Assembly: GCF_050947875.1 (NCBI RefSeq)
Contig: NW_027460392.1
Location: 1 to 64,000 of the forward strand
Direction of reading: 5' to 3'
Source: Dermacentor variabilis
Lineage: Eukaryota > Arthropoda > Arachnida > Ixodida > Ixodidae
Length of the DNA stretch: 64,000 nucleotides
Part shown: positions 13,400 through 23,051 of the stretch, piece by piece
Numbering within the stretch: the stretch's first letter is position 1
How the letters are laid out: each line of letters begins with the position of its first letter
The notes under the pieces: generated by a model
Databases searched by the model: none
The model's input: only the letters and a program-made list of their open reading frames with translations
What the model was told of the DNA's origin: nothing
Translations under genes and position numbers: made by a program

Positions 13400-15725
13400 C
13401 GCACGTGGATTTCTACCAAACGACGTGAAAAGCCTGCCGATGCTGCTCTTTTTAGCACCCGCACATGGATTTGTGCCAAAACGAGTTTTAAGCATGCACA
13501 TGCATCTTTTGGTAGACGTGGACGCAGTTTTCTGCAAAACCACACGATATGCATGCAAATGGTGCTTTTGGCAGAACGCGCACGTGGATTTCTACCAAAC
13601 GACGTGAAAAGCATGCCGATGCTGCTCTTTTTAGCACCCGCACATGGATTTGTGCCAAAACGCGTTTTAAGCATGCACATGCATCTTTTGGTAGACGCGG
13701 ACGCAGTTTTCTGCAAAACCACACGATATGCATGCAAATGGTGCTTTTGGCAGAACGCGCACGTGGATTTCTACCAAACGACGTGAAAAGCATGCCGATG
13801 CTGCTCTTTTTAGCACCCGCACATGGATTTGTGCCAAAACGCGTTTTAAGCATGCACATGCATCTTTTGGTAGACGCGGACGCAGTTTTCTGCAAAACCA
13901 CACCATATGCAAGCAAATGGTGCTTTTGGCAGAACGCGCACGTGGATTTCTACCAAACGACGTGAAAAGCATGCCGATGCTGCTCTTTTTAGCACCCGCA
14001 CATGGATTTGTGCCAAAACACGTTTTAAGCATGCTCATGCATCTTTTGGTAGACGCGGACGCTGTTTTCTGCAAAACCACACGATATGCATGCAAATGGT
14101 GCTTTTGGCAGAACGCGCACGTGGATTTCTACCAAACGACGTGAAAAGCATGCCGATGCTGCTCTTTTAGCGCCCGCACATGGATTTCTGCCAAAACGCG
14201 TTTTAAGCATGCACATGCATCTTTTGGTAGACGCGGACGCAGTTTTCTGCAAAAACACACGATATGCATGCAAATGGTGCTTTTGGCAGAACACGCACGT
14301 GGATTTCTACCAAACGACGTGAAAAGCATGCCGATGCTGCTCTTTTTAGCACCCACACATTGTTTTGTGCCAAAACGTGTTTTAAGCATGCACATGCATC
14401 TTTTGGTAGACGCGGACGCAGTTTTCTGCAAAACCACACGATATGCATGCAAATGGTGCTTTTGGCAGAACGCGCACGTGGATTTCTACCAAACGACGTG
14501 AAAAGCATGCCGATGCTGCTCTTTTTAGCACCCGCACATGGATTTGTGCCAAAACGCGTTTTAAGCATGCACATGCATCTTTTGGTAGACGCGGACGCAG
14601 TTTTCTGCAAAACCACACGATATGCATGCAAATGGTGCATTTGGCAGAACGCGCACGTGGATTTCTACCAAACGACGTGAAAAGCATGCCGATGCTGCTC
14701 TTTTTAGCACCCGCGCATGGATTTGTGCCAAAACGCGTTTTAAGCATGCACATGCAACTTTTGGTAGACGCGGACGCAGGTTTCTGCAAAACCACACGAT
14801 ATGCATGCAAATGGTGCTTTTGGCAGAACGCGCACGTGGATTTCTACCAAACGACGTGAGAAGCATGCCGATGCTGCTCTTTTTAGCACCCGCACATGGA
14901 TTTGTGCCAAAACGCGTTTTAAGCATGCACATGCATCTTTTGGTAGACGCGGACGCAGTTTTCTGCAAAACCACACGATATGCAGGCAAATGGTGCTTTT
15001 GGCAGAACGCGCACGTGGATTTCTACCAAACGACGTGAAAAGCATGCCGATGCTGCTCTTTTTAGCACCCACACATGGATTTGTGCCAAAACGTGTTTTA
15101 AGCATGCACATGCATCTTTTGGTAGACGCGGACGCAGTTTTCTGCAAAACCACACGATATGCATGCAAATGGTGCTTTTGGCAGAACGCGCACGTGGATT
15201 TCTACCAAACGACCTGAAAAGCATGCCGATGCTGCTCTTTTTAGCACCCGCACATGGATTTGTGCCAAAACGAGTTTTAAGCATGCACATGCATCTTTTG
15301 GTAGACGTGGACGCAGTTTTCTGCAAAACCACACGATATGCATGCAAATGGTGCTTTTGGCAGAACGCGCACGTGGATTTCTACCAAACGACGTGAAAAG
15401 CATGCCGATGCTGCTCTTTTTAGCACCCGCACATGGATTTGTGCCAAACCGCGTTTTAAGCATGCACATGCATCTTTTGGTAGACGCGGACGCAGTTTTC
15501 TGCAAAACCACACGATATGCATGCAAATGGTGCTTTTGGCAGAACGCGCACGTGGATTTCTACCAAACGACGTGAAAAGCATGCCGATGCTGCTCTTTTT
15601 AGCACCCGCACATGGATTTGTGCCAAAACGAGTTTTAAGCATGCACATGCATCTTTTGGTAGACGTGGACGCAGTTTTCTGCAAAACCACACGATATGCA
15701 TGCAAATGGTGCTTTTGGCAGAACG
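13400..15725. repeat. Segmental duplication D1, copy 2 (13 type A units)
   Basis: Carries the same ordered variants as 4278-6600 but with nearly perfect 179-bp spacing (2326 bp, 13 units less one base). The one short unit (GCTCTTTTAGCGCCC) is shared with copy 1. Private base changes include GTGAGAAGC near 14869 and GACCTGAAAAG near 15213. It starts exactly where type B ends, so its left edge is a recombination junction. Confidence 0.88.
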
Positions 15726-16083
15726 CGCGTGTGGATTTCTACCAAACGACGTGAAAAGCATGCCGATGCTGCTCTTTTTAGCACCCGCACATGGATTTGC
15801 GCCAAAACGCGTTTTAAGCATGCGCATGCATCTTTTGGTAGACGCGGACGCAGTTTTCTGCAAAACCACACGATATGCATGCAAATGGTGCTTTTGGCAG
15901 AACGCGCGCGTGGATTTCTACCAAACGACGTGAAAAGCATGCCGATGCTGCTCTTTTTAACATCCGCACATGGATTTGTGCCAAAACGCGTTTTTAGCAT
16001 GCGCATGCATCTTTTGGTAGACGCGGGCGCAGTTTTCTGCAAAACCACACGATATGCATGCAAATGGTGCTTTTGGCAGAACG
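15726..16083. repeat. Two-unit type B relic inside type A
   Basis: Exactly 358 bp, two units. It begins CGCGTGTGG like the 6601 boundary, then shows GCATGCGCATGC, CGCGCGTGGATT, TTAACATCCGC and again GCATGCGCATGC, before CGCACGTGG returns at 16084. It corresponds to 6601-6958, with two base differences in the second unit (GGGCGCAG here, CAAATCGTGC there). Its end resembles the B-to-A junction near 13400. It is best read as the product of an exchange that removed almost all of a second B block. Confidence 0.85.
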
Positions 16084-17545
16084 CGCACGTGGATTTCTAC
16101 CAAACGACGTGAAAAGCATGCCGATGCTGCTCTTTTTAGCACCCGCACATGGATTTGTGCCAAAACGCGTTTTAAGCATGCACATGCATCTTTTGGTAGA
16201 CGCGGACGCAGTTTTCTGCAAAACCACACGATATGCATGCAAATGGTGCTTTTGGCAGAACGCGCACGTGGATTTCTACCAAACGACGTGAAAAGCATGC
16301 CGATGCTGCTCTTTTTAGCACCCGCACATGGATTTGTGCCAAAACGCGTTTTAAGCATGCACATGCATCTTTTGGTAGACGCGGACGCAGTTTTCTGCAA
16401 AACCACACCATATGCAAGCAAATGGTGCTTTTGGCAGAACGCGCACGTGGATTTCTACCAAACGACGTGAAAAGCATGCCGATGCTGCTCTTTTTAGCAC
16501 CCGCACATGGATTTGTGCCAAAACACGTTTTAAGCATGCTCATGCATCTTTTGGTAGACGCGGACGCTGTTTTCTGCAAAACCACACGATATGCATGCAA
16601 ATGGTGCTTTTGGCAGAACGCGCACGTGGATTTCTACCAAACGACGTGAAAAGCATGCCGATGCTGCTCTTTTAGCGCCCCGCTCATGGATTTCTGCCAA
16701 AACGCGTTTTAAGCATGCACATGCATCTTTTGGTAGACGCGGACGCAGTTTTCTGCAAAAACACACGATATGCATGCAAATGGTGCTTTTGGCAGAACAC
16801 GCACGTGGATTTCTACCAAACGACGTGAAAAGCATGCCGATGCTGCTCTTTTTAGCACCCACACATTGTTTTGTGCCAAAACGTGTTTTAAGCATGCACA
16901 TGCATCTTTTGGTAGACGCGGACGCAGTTTTCTGCAAAACCATACGATATGCATGCAAATGGTGCATTTGGCAGAACGCGCACGTGGATTTCTACCAAAC
17001 GACGTGAAAAGCATGCCGATGCTGCTCTTTTTAGCACCCGCGCATGGATTTGTGCCAAAACGCGTTTTAAGCATGCACATGCAACTTTTGGTAGACGCGG
17101 ACGCAGGTTTCTGCAAAACCACACGATATGCATGCAAATGGTGCTTTTGGCAGAACGCGCACGTGGATTTCTACCAAACGACGTGAAAAGCATGCCGATG
17201 CTGCTCTTTTTAGCACCCGCACATGGATTTGTGCCAAAACACGTTTTAAGCATGCACATGCATCTTTTGGTAGACGCGGACGCAGTTTTCTGCAAAACCA
17301 CACGATATGCATGCAAATGGTGCTTTTGGCAGAACGCGCACGTGGATTTCTACCAAACGACGTGAAAAGCATGCCGATGCTGCTCTTTTTAGCACCCGCA
17401 CATGGATTTGTGCCAAACCGCGTTTTAAGCATGCACATGCATCTTTTGGTAGACGCGGACGCAGTTTTCTGCAAAACCACACGATATGCATGCAAATGGT
17501 GCTTTTGGCAGAACGCGCACGTGGATTTCTACCAAACGACGTGAA
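16054..17545. repeat. Degenerate copy of 13549-15755 with missing units
   Basis: Variants of the D1 block recur here in the same order but with units lost. The offset is 2505-2506 bp (14 units) from 13549 to 14440, then 2327 bp (13 units) from 14622, then 1969 bp (11 units) from 15338. Markers include CCATATGCAAGCAAATGG at about 16409, CATGCTCATGC, AAAACACACG, TGCAACTTTTGG and AAACCGCGTTTT. One unit and then two more have been deleted relative to the source, always as whole units. Confidence 0.75.
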
Positions 17546-20021
17546 AAGCATGCCGATGCTGCTCTTTTTAGCACCCGCACATGGATTTGTGCCAAAACGA
17601 GTTTTAAGCATGCACATGCATCTTTTGGTAGACGTGGACGCAGTTTTCTGCAAAACCACACGATATGCATGCAAATGGTGCTTTTGGCAGAACGCGCACG
17701 TGGATTTCTACCAAACGACGTGAAAAGCATGCCGATGCTGCTCTTTTTAGCACCCGCACATGGATTTGTGCCAAACCGCGTTTTAAGCATGCACATGCAT
17801 CTTTTGGTAGACGCGGACGCAGTTTTCTGCAAAACCACACGATATGCATGCAAATGGTGCTTTTGGCAGAACGCGCACGTGGATTTCTACCAAACGACGT
17901 GAAAAGCATGCCGATGCTGCTCTTTTTAGCACCCACACATTGTTTTGTGCCAAAACGTGTTTTAAGCATGCACATGCATCTTTTGGTAGACGCGGACGCA
18001 ATTTTCTGCAAAACCACACGATATGCATGCAAATGGTGCTTTTGGCAGAACGCGCACGTGGATTTCTACCAAACGACGTGAAAAGCATGCCGATGCTGCT
18101 CTTTTTAGCACCCGCACATGGATTTGTGCCAAAACGCGTTTTAAGCATGCACATGCATCTTTTGGTAGACGCGGACGCAGTTTTCTGCAAAACCACACGA
18201 TATGCATGCAAATGGTGCTTTTGGCAGAACGCGCACGTGGATTTCTACCAAACGACGTGAAAAGCATGCCGATGCTGGTCTTTTTAGCACCCGCACATGG
18301 ATTTGTGCCAAAACGCGTTTTAAGCATGCACATGCATCTTTTGGTAGACGCGGACGCAGGTTTCTGCAAAACCACACGATATGCATGCAAATGGTGCTTT
18401 TGGCAGAACGCGCACGTGGATTTCTACCAAACGACGTGAAAAGCATGCCGATGCTGCGCTTTTTAGCACCCGCACATGGATTTGTGCCAAAACGCGTTTT
18501 AAGCATGCACATGCATCTTTTGGTAGACGCAGACGCAGTTTTCTGCAAAACCACACGATATGCTTGCAAATGGTGCTTTTGGCAGAACGCGCACGTGGAT
18601 TTCTACCAAACGACGTGAAAAGCAAGCCGATACTGCTCTTTTTAGCACCCACACATTGTTTTGTGCCAAAACGTGTTTTAAGCATGCACATGCATCTTTT
18701 GGTAGACGCGGACGCAGTTTTCTGCAAAACCACACGATATGCATGCAAATGGTGCTTTTGGCAGAACGCGCACGTGGATTTCTACCAAACGACGTGAAAA
18801 GCATGCCGATGCTGCTCTTTTTAGCACCCGCACATGGATTTGTGCCAAAACGCGTTTTAAGCATGCACATGCATCTTTTGGTAGACGCGGACGCAGTTTT
18901 CTGCAAAACCACACGATATGCATGCAAATGGTGCTTTTGGCAGAACGCGCACGTGGATTTCTACCAAACGACGTGAAAGGCATGCCGATGCTGCTCTTTT
19001 TAGCACCCGCACATGGATTTGTGCCAAAACGCGTTTTAAGCATGCACATGCATCTTTTGGCAGACGCGGACGCAGGTTTCTGCAAAACCACACGATATGC
19101 ATGCAAATGGTGCTTTTGGCAGAACGCGCACGTGGATTTCTACCAAACGACGTGAAAAGCATGCCGATGCTGCTCTTTTTAGCACCCGCACACAGATTTG
19201 TGCCAAAACGCGTTTTAAGCATGCACATGCATCTTTTGGTAGACGCGGACGCAGTTTTCTGCAAAACCACACCATATGCAAGCAATTGGTGCTTTTGGCA
19301 GAACGCACACGTGGATTTCTACCAAACGACGTGAAAAGCATGCCGATGCTGCTCTTTTTAGCACCCGCACATGGATTTGTGCCAAAACGCGTTTTAAGCA
19401 TGCACATGCATCTTTTGGTAGACGCGGACGCAGTTTTCTGCAAAACCACACGATATGCATGCAAATGGTGCTTTTGGCAGAACGCGCACGTGGATTTCTA
19501 CCAAACGACGTGAAAAGCATGCCGATGCTGCTCTTTTTAGCACCCGCACATGGATTTGTGCCAAAACGCGTTTTAAGCATGCACATGCATCTTTTGGTAG
19601 AAGCGGACGCAGTTTTCTGCAAAACCACACGATATGCATGCAAATGGTGCTTTTGGCAGAACACGCACGTGGATTTCTACCAAACGACGTGAAAAGCATG
19701 CCGATGCTGCTCTTTTTAGCACCCGCACATGGATTTGTGCCAAAACGCGTTTTAAGCATGCCCATGCATCTTTTGGTACACGCGGACGCAGTTTTCTGCA
19801 AAACCACACGATATGCATGCAAATGGTGCTTTTGGCAGAACGCGCACGTGGATTTCTACCAAACGACTTGAAAAGCATGCCGATGCTGCTCTTTTTAGGA
19901 CCCGTACATGCATTTGTGCCAAAACGCGTTTTAAGCGTGCACATGCATCTTTTGGTAGACGCGGACGCAGTTTTCTGCAAAACCACACGATATGCATGCA
20001 AATGGTGCTTTTGGCAGAACG

Positions 20022-20081
20022 CGCACGTGGATTTCTACCAAACGACGTGAAAAGCATGCCGATGCTGCTCTTTTTAGCACC
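20022..20081 (+). repeat. Sub-repeat 1 of the monomer (about 60 bp)
   Basis: First third of the unit. It aligns to sub-repeat 2 along its length: CGCACGTGGATTTCTACCAA against CGCACATGGATTTGTGCCAA, then AAGCATGCCGATGC against AAGCATGCACATGC, then a CT-rich tail ending in TAG. Hand alignment gives about 70% identity over some 55 positions. The shared order of blocks supports descent from a common ~60-bp element and not chance similarity. The same correspondence can be seen in every unit of the array; this copy is only the example. Confidence 0.85.
20053..20066. other. Short dyad AGCAT-N4-ATGCT (exemplar)
   Basis: Five-base arms AGCAT and ATGCT flank GCCG in each unit. The arms are changed in a subfamily where ATGCT becomes ATTCT (for example around 40650, 41900, 43690, 45655). 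With such short arms, function is uncertain; it is recorded as a repeated symmetric element. Confidence 0.5.
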
Positions 20082-20138
20082 CGCACATGGATTTGTGCCA
20101 AAACGCGTTTTAAGCATGCACATGCATCTTTTGGTAGA
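20082..20138 (+). repeat. Sub-repeat 2 of the monomer (about 57 bp)
   Basis: Middle third of the unit. It starts with CGCACATGGATTTG and ends CTTTTGGTAGA. It aligns to sub-repeat 1 over its whole length and to sub-repeat 3 mainly in its second half, where GCATGCACATGCATCTTTTG pairs with GCATGCAAATGGTGCTTTTG. It uniquely holds the 12-bp palindrome AAAACGCGTTTT, which is the site of frequent variants (AACGTG, AACACG, AACGAG, AAGCGCG, AACGCGCTTT) that mark subfamilies. Confidence 0.85.
20095..20121. other. Nested dyad around AAAACGCGTTTT (exemplar)
   Basis: The 12-bp perfect palindrome AAAACGCGTTTT (20100-20111) lies between inverted GTGC (20095-20098) and GCAC (20118-20121) arms. This arrangement occurs once per unit throughout the array, except where CpG changes such as AACGTG or AACACG break it. 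It could form a small cruciform or be a symmetric protein-binding site; neither is shown by sequence alone. Confidence 0.6.
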
Positions 20139-20200
20139 CGCGGACGCAGTTTTCTGCAAAACCACACGATATGCATGCAAATGGTGCTTTTGGCAGAACG
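20139..20200 (+). repeat. Sub-repeat 3 of the monomer (about 60-62 bp)
   Basis: Last third of the unit, from CGCGGACGCAGTTTTCTGC to GGCAGAACG. Its 5' half is the most diverged of the three. Its TTTCTGCAAAAC matches TTTGTGCCAAAAC of sub-repeat 2, and its end CTTTTGGCAGA matches CTTTTGGTAGA. It holds ATATGCATGCAAATGG, the most constant landmark of the array. Assignment as the third copy of the ancestral element rests mostly on the 3' two thirds. Confidence 0.75.
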
Positions 20201-22330
20201 CGCACGTGGATTTCTACCAAATGACGTGAAAAGCATGCCGATGCTGCTCTTTTTAGCACGCGCACATGGATTTGTGCCAAAACGCGTTTTAAGCATGCAC
20301 ATGCATCTTTTGGTAGACGCGGACGCAGTTTTCTGCAAAACCACACGATATGCATGCAAATGGTGCTTTTGGCAGAACGCTCACGTGGATTTCTACCAAA
20401 CGATGTGAAAAGCATGCCGATGCTGCTCTTTTTAGCACCCGCACATTGATTTGTGCCAAAACGCGTTTTAAGCATGCACATGCATCTTTTGGTAGACGCG
20501 GACGCAGTTTTCTGCAAAACCACACGATATGCATGCAAATGGTGCTTTTGGCAGAACGCGCACGTGGATTTCTACCAAACGACGTGAAAAGCATGCCGAT
20601 GCTGCTCTTTTTAGCACCCGCACATGGATTTGTGCCAAAACGCGTTTTAAGCATGCACATGCATCTTTTGGTAGACGCGGACGCAGTTTTCTGCAAAACC
20701 ACACGATATGCATGCAAATGGCGCTTTTGGCAGAACGCGCACGTGGATTTCTACCAAACGACGTGAAAAGCATGCCGATGCTGCTCTTTTTAGCACCCGC
20801 ACATGGATTTTTGCCAAAACGCGTTTTAAGCATGCACATGTATCTTTTGGTAGACGCGGACGCCGTTTTCTGCAAAACCACACGATATGCATGCAAATGG
20901 TGCTTTTGACAGAACGCGCACGTGCATTTCTACCAAACGACGTGAAAAGCATGCCGATGCTGCTCTTTTTAGCACCCGCACATGCATTTGTGCCAAAACG
21001 CGTTTTAAGCATGCACATGCATCTTTTGGTAGACGCGGACGCAGTTTTCTGCAAAACCACACGATATGCATGCAAATGGTGCTTTTGGCAGAACGCGCAC
21101 GTGGATTTCTACCAAACGACGTGAAAAGCATGCCGATGCTGCTCTTTTTGGCACCCGCACATGGATTTGTGCCAAAACGCGTTTTAAGCATGCACATGCA
21201 TCTTTTGGTAGACGCGGACGCAGTTTTCTGCAAAACCACACGATATGCATGCAAATGGTGCTTTTGGCAGAACGCGCACGTGGATTTCTACCAAACGACG
21301 TGAAAAGCATGCCGATGCTGCTCTTTTTAGCACCCGCACATGGATTTGTGCCAAAACGCGTTTTAAGCATGCACATGCATCTTTTGGTAGACGCGGACGC
21401 GGTTTTCAGCAAAACCACACGATATGCATGCAGATGGTGCTTTTGGCAAAACGCGCACGTGGATTTCTACCAAACGACGTGAAAAGCATGCCGATGCTGC
21501 TCTTTTTAGCACCCGCACATGGATTTGTGCCAAAACGCGTTTTAAGCATGCACATGCATCTTTGGTAGACGCGGACGCAGTTTTCTGCAAAACCACACGA
21601 TATGCATGCAAATGGTGCTTTTGGCAGAACGCGCACGTGGATTTCTACCAAACGACGTGAAAAGCATGCCGATGCTGCTCTTTTTAGCACCCGCACATGG
21701 ATTTGTGCCAAAGCGCGTTTTAAGCATGCACATGCATCTTTTGGTAGACGCGGACGCAGTTTTCTGCAAAACCACACGATATGCATGCAAATGGTGCTTT
21801 TGGCAGAACGCGCACGTGGATTTCTACCAAACGACATGAAAAGCATGCCGATGCTGCTCTATTTAGCACCCGCACATGGATTTGGGCCAAAGCGCGTTTT
21901 AAGCATGCACATGCATCTTTTGGTAGACGCGAACGCAGTTTTCTGCAAAACCACACGATATGCATGCAAATGGTGCTTTTGGCAGAATGCGCACGTGGAT
22001 TTCTACCAAACGACGTGAAAAGCATGCCGATGCTGCTCTTTTTAGCACCCGCACATGCATTTGTGCCAAAACGCGTTTTAAGCATGCACATGCATCTTCT
22101 GGTAGACGCGGACGCAGTTTTCTGCAAAACCACACGATATGCATGCAAATGGTGCTTTTGGCAGAATGCGCACGTGAATTTCTACCAAACGACGTGAAAA
22201 CCATGCCGATGCTGCTCCTTTGAGCACCCGCACATGGATTTGCGCCAAAACGCGTTTTAAGCATGCACATGCATCTTTTGGTAGACGCGGACACAGTTTT
22301 CTGCAAAACCACACGATATGCATGCAAATG

Positions 22331-23051
22331 GTGCTTTTGGCAGAACGCGCACGTGGATTTCTACCAAACGACGTGAAAAGCATGCCGATGCTGCTCTTTT
22401 TAGCACCCGCACATGGATTTGTGCCAAAACGCGTTTTAAGCATGCACATGCATCTTTTGGTAGACGCGGACGCAGTTTTCTGCAAAACCACACGATATGC
22501 ATGCAAATGGTGCTTTTGGCAGAACGCGCACGTGGATTTCTACCAAACGACGTGAAAAGCATGCCGAGGCTGCTCTTTTTAGCACCCGCACATGGATTTG
22601 TGCCAAAACGCGTTTTAAGCATGCACATGCATCTTTTGGTAGACGCGGACGCAGGTTTCTGCAAAACCACACGATATGCATGCAAATGGTGCTTTTGGCA
22701 GAACGCGCACGTGGATTTCTACCAAACGACGTGAAAAGCATGCCGATGCTGCTCTTTTTAGCAACCGCACATGCATTTGTGCCAAAACGCGTTTTAAGCA
22801 TGCACATGCATCTTTTGGTAGACGCGGACGCAGTTTTCTGCAAAACCACACGATATGCATGCAAATGGTGCTTTTGGCAGAACGCGCACGTGGATTTCTA
22901 CCAAACGACGTGAAAAGCATGCCGATGCTGCTCTTTTTAGCACCCACACATGGATTTGTGCCAAAACGTGTTTTAAGCATGCACATGCATCTTTTGGTAG
23001 ACGCGGACGCAGTTTTCTGCAAAACCACACGATATGCATGCAAATGGTGCT
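22331..23051. repeat. Four-unit spacer between the D3 copies
   Basis: Four ordinary type A units with private changes such as CATGCCGAGGCTGC near 22567, a GCAACCGCACATGC site near 22763, and AACGTG near 22970. They separate the two 5.9-kb copies, so the duplication is tandem with its repeat period including these units. Confidence 0.75.

Larger units (their letters stand above)
20022..20200 (+). repeat. Exemplar type A monomer (consensus-like, 179 bp)
   Basis: This copy matches the common form at every site I checked and serves as the reference unit. It begins at CGCACGTGG and ends just before the next CGCACGTGG at 20201. It contains the G-box-like CACGTG at 20024-20029, a short dyad at 20053-20066, the palindrome AAAACGCGTTTT at 20100-20111, alternating purine-pyrimidine DNA at 20114-20127, a second small dyad at 20146-20157, and TGCATGCA overlapping ATGCAAAT at 20172-20182. 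It carries no meaningful reading frame, because 179 leaves a remainder of two when divided by three and the frame shifts at each copy. Confidence 0.95.
16430..22330. repeat. Large segmental duplication D3, copy 1 (about 33 units)
   Basis: Private variants follow one another in the same order as in 23052-28938, at an offset of 6621 bp (37 units less two bases; 6622 left of an extra C near 16680). Examples: GATGCTGGTC, GATGCTGCGC, GACGCAGACGCAG, GCAAGCCGATACTGC, GTGAAAGGCATG, TTTTGGCAGACGC, CACACAGATTTG, AGCAATTGGTGC, GTAGAAGCGG, TTTAAGCGTGC, GATCATATC-free runs, and CACGCGGTTTTCAGC-like sites. Only a change near 19803 and the extra C were seen as differences. Confidence 0.9.

Noticed and set aside
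19880..19900. Telomere-like TTTTTAGGACCC
   Set aside because: A single G-for-C variant of TTTTTAGCACCC in one unit and its duplicate (near 26513, also 43341); no tandem telomeric hexamers or heptamers.
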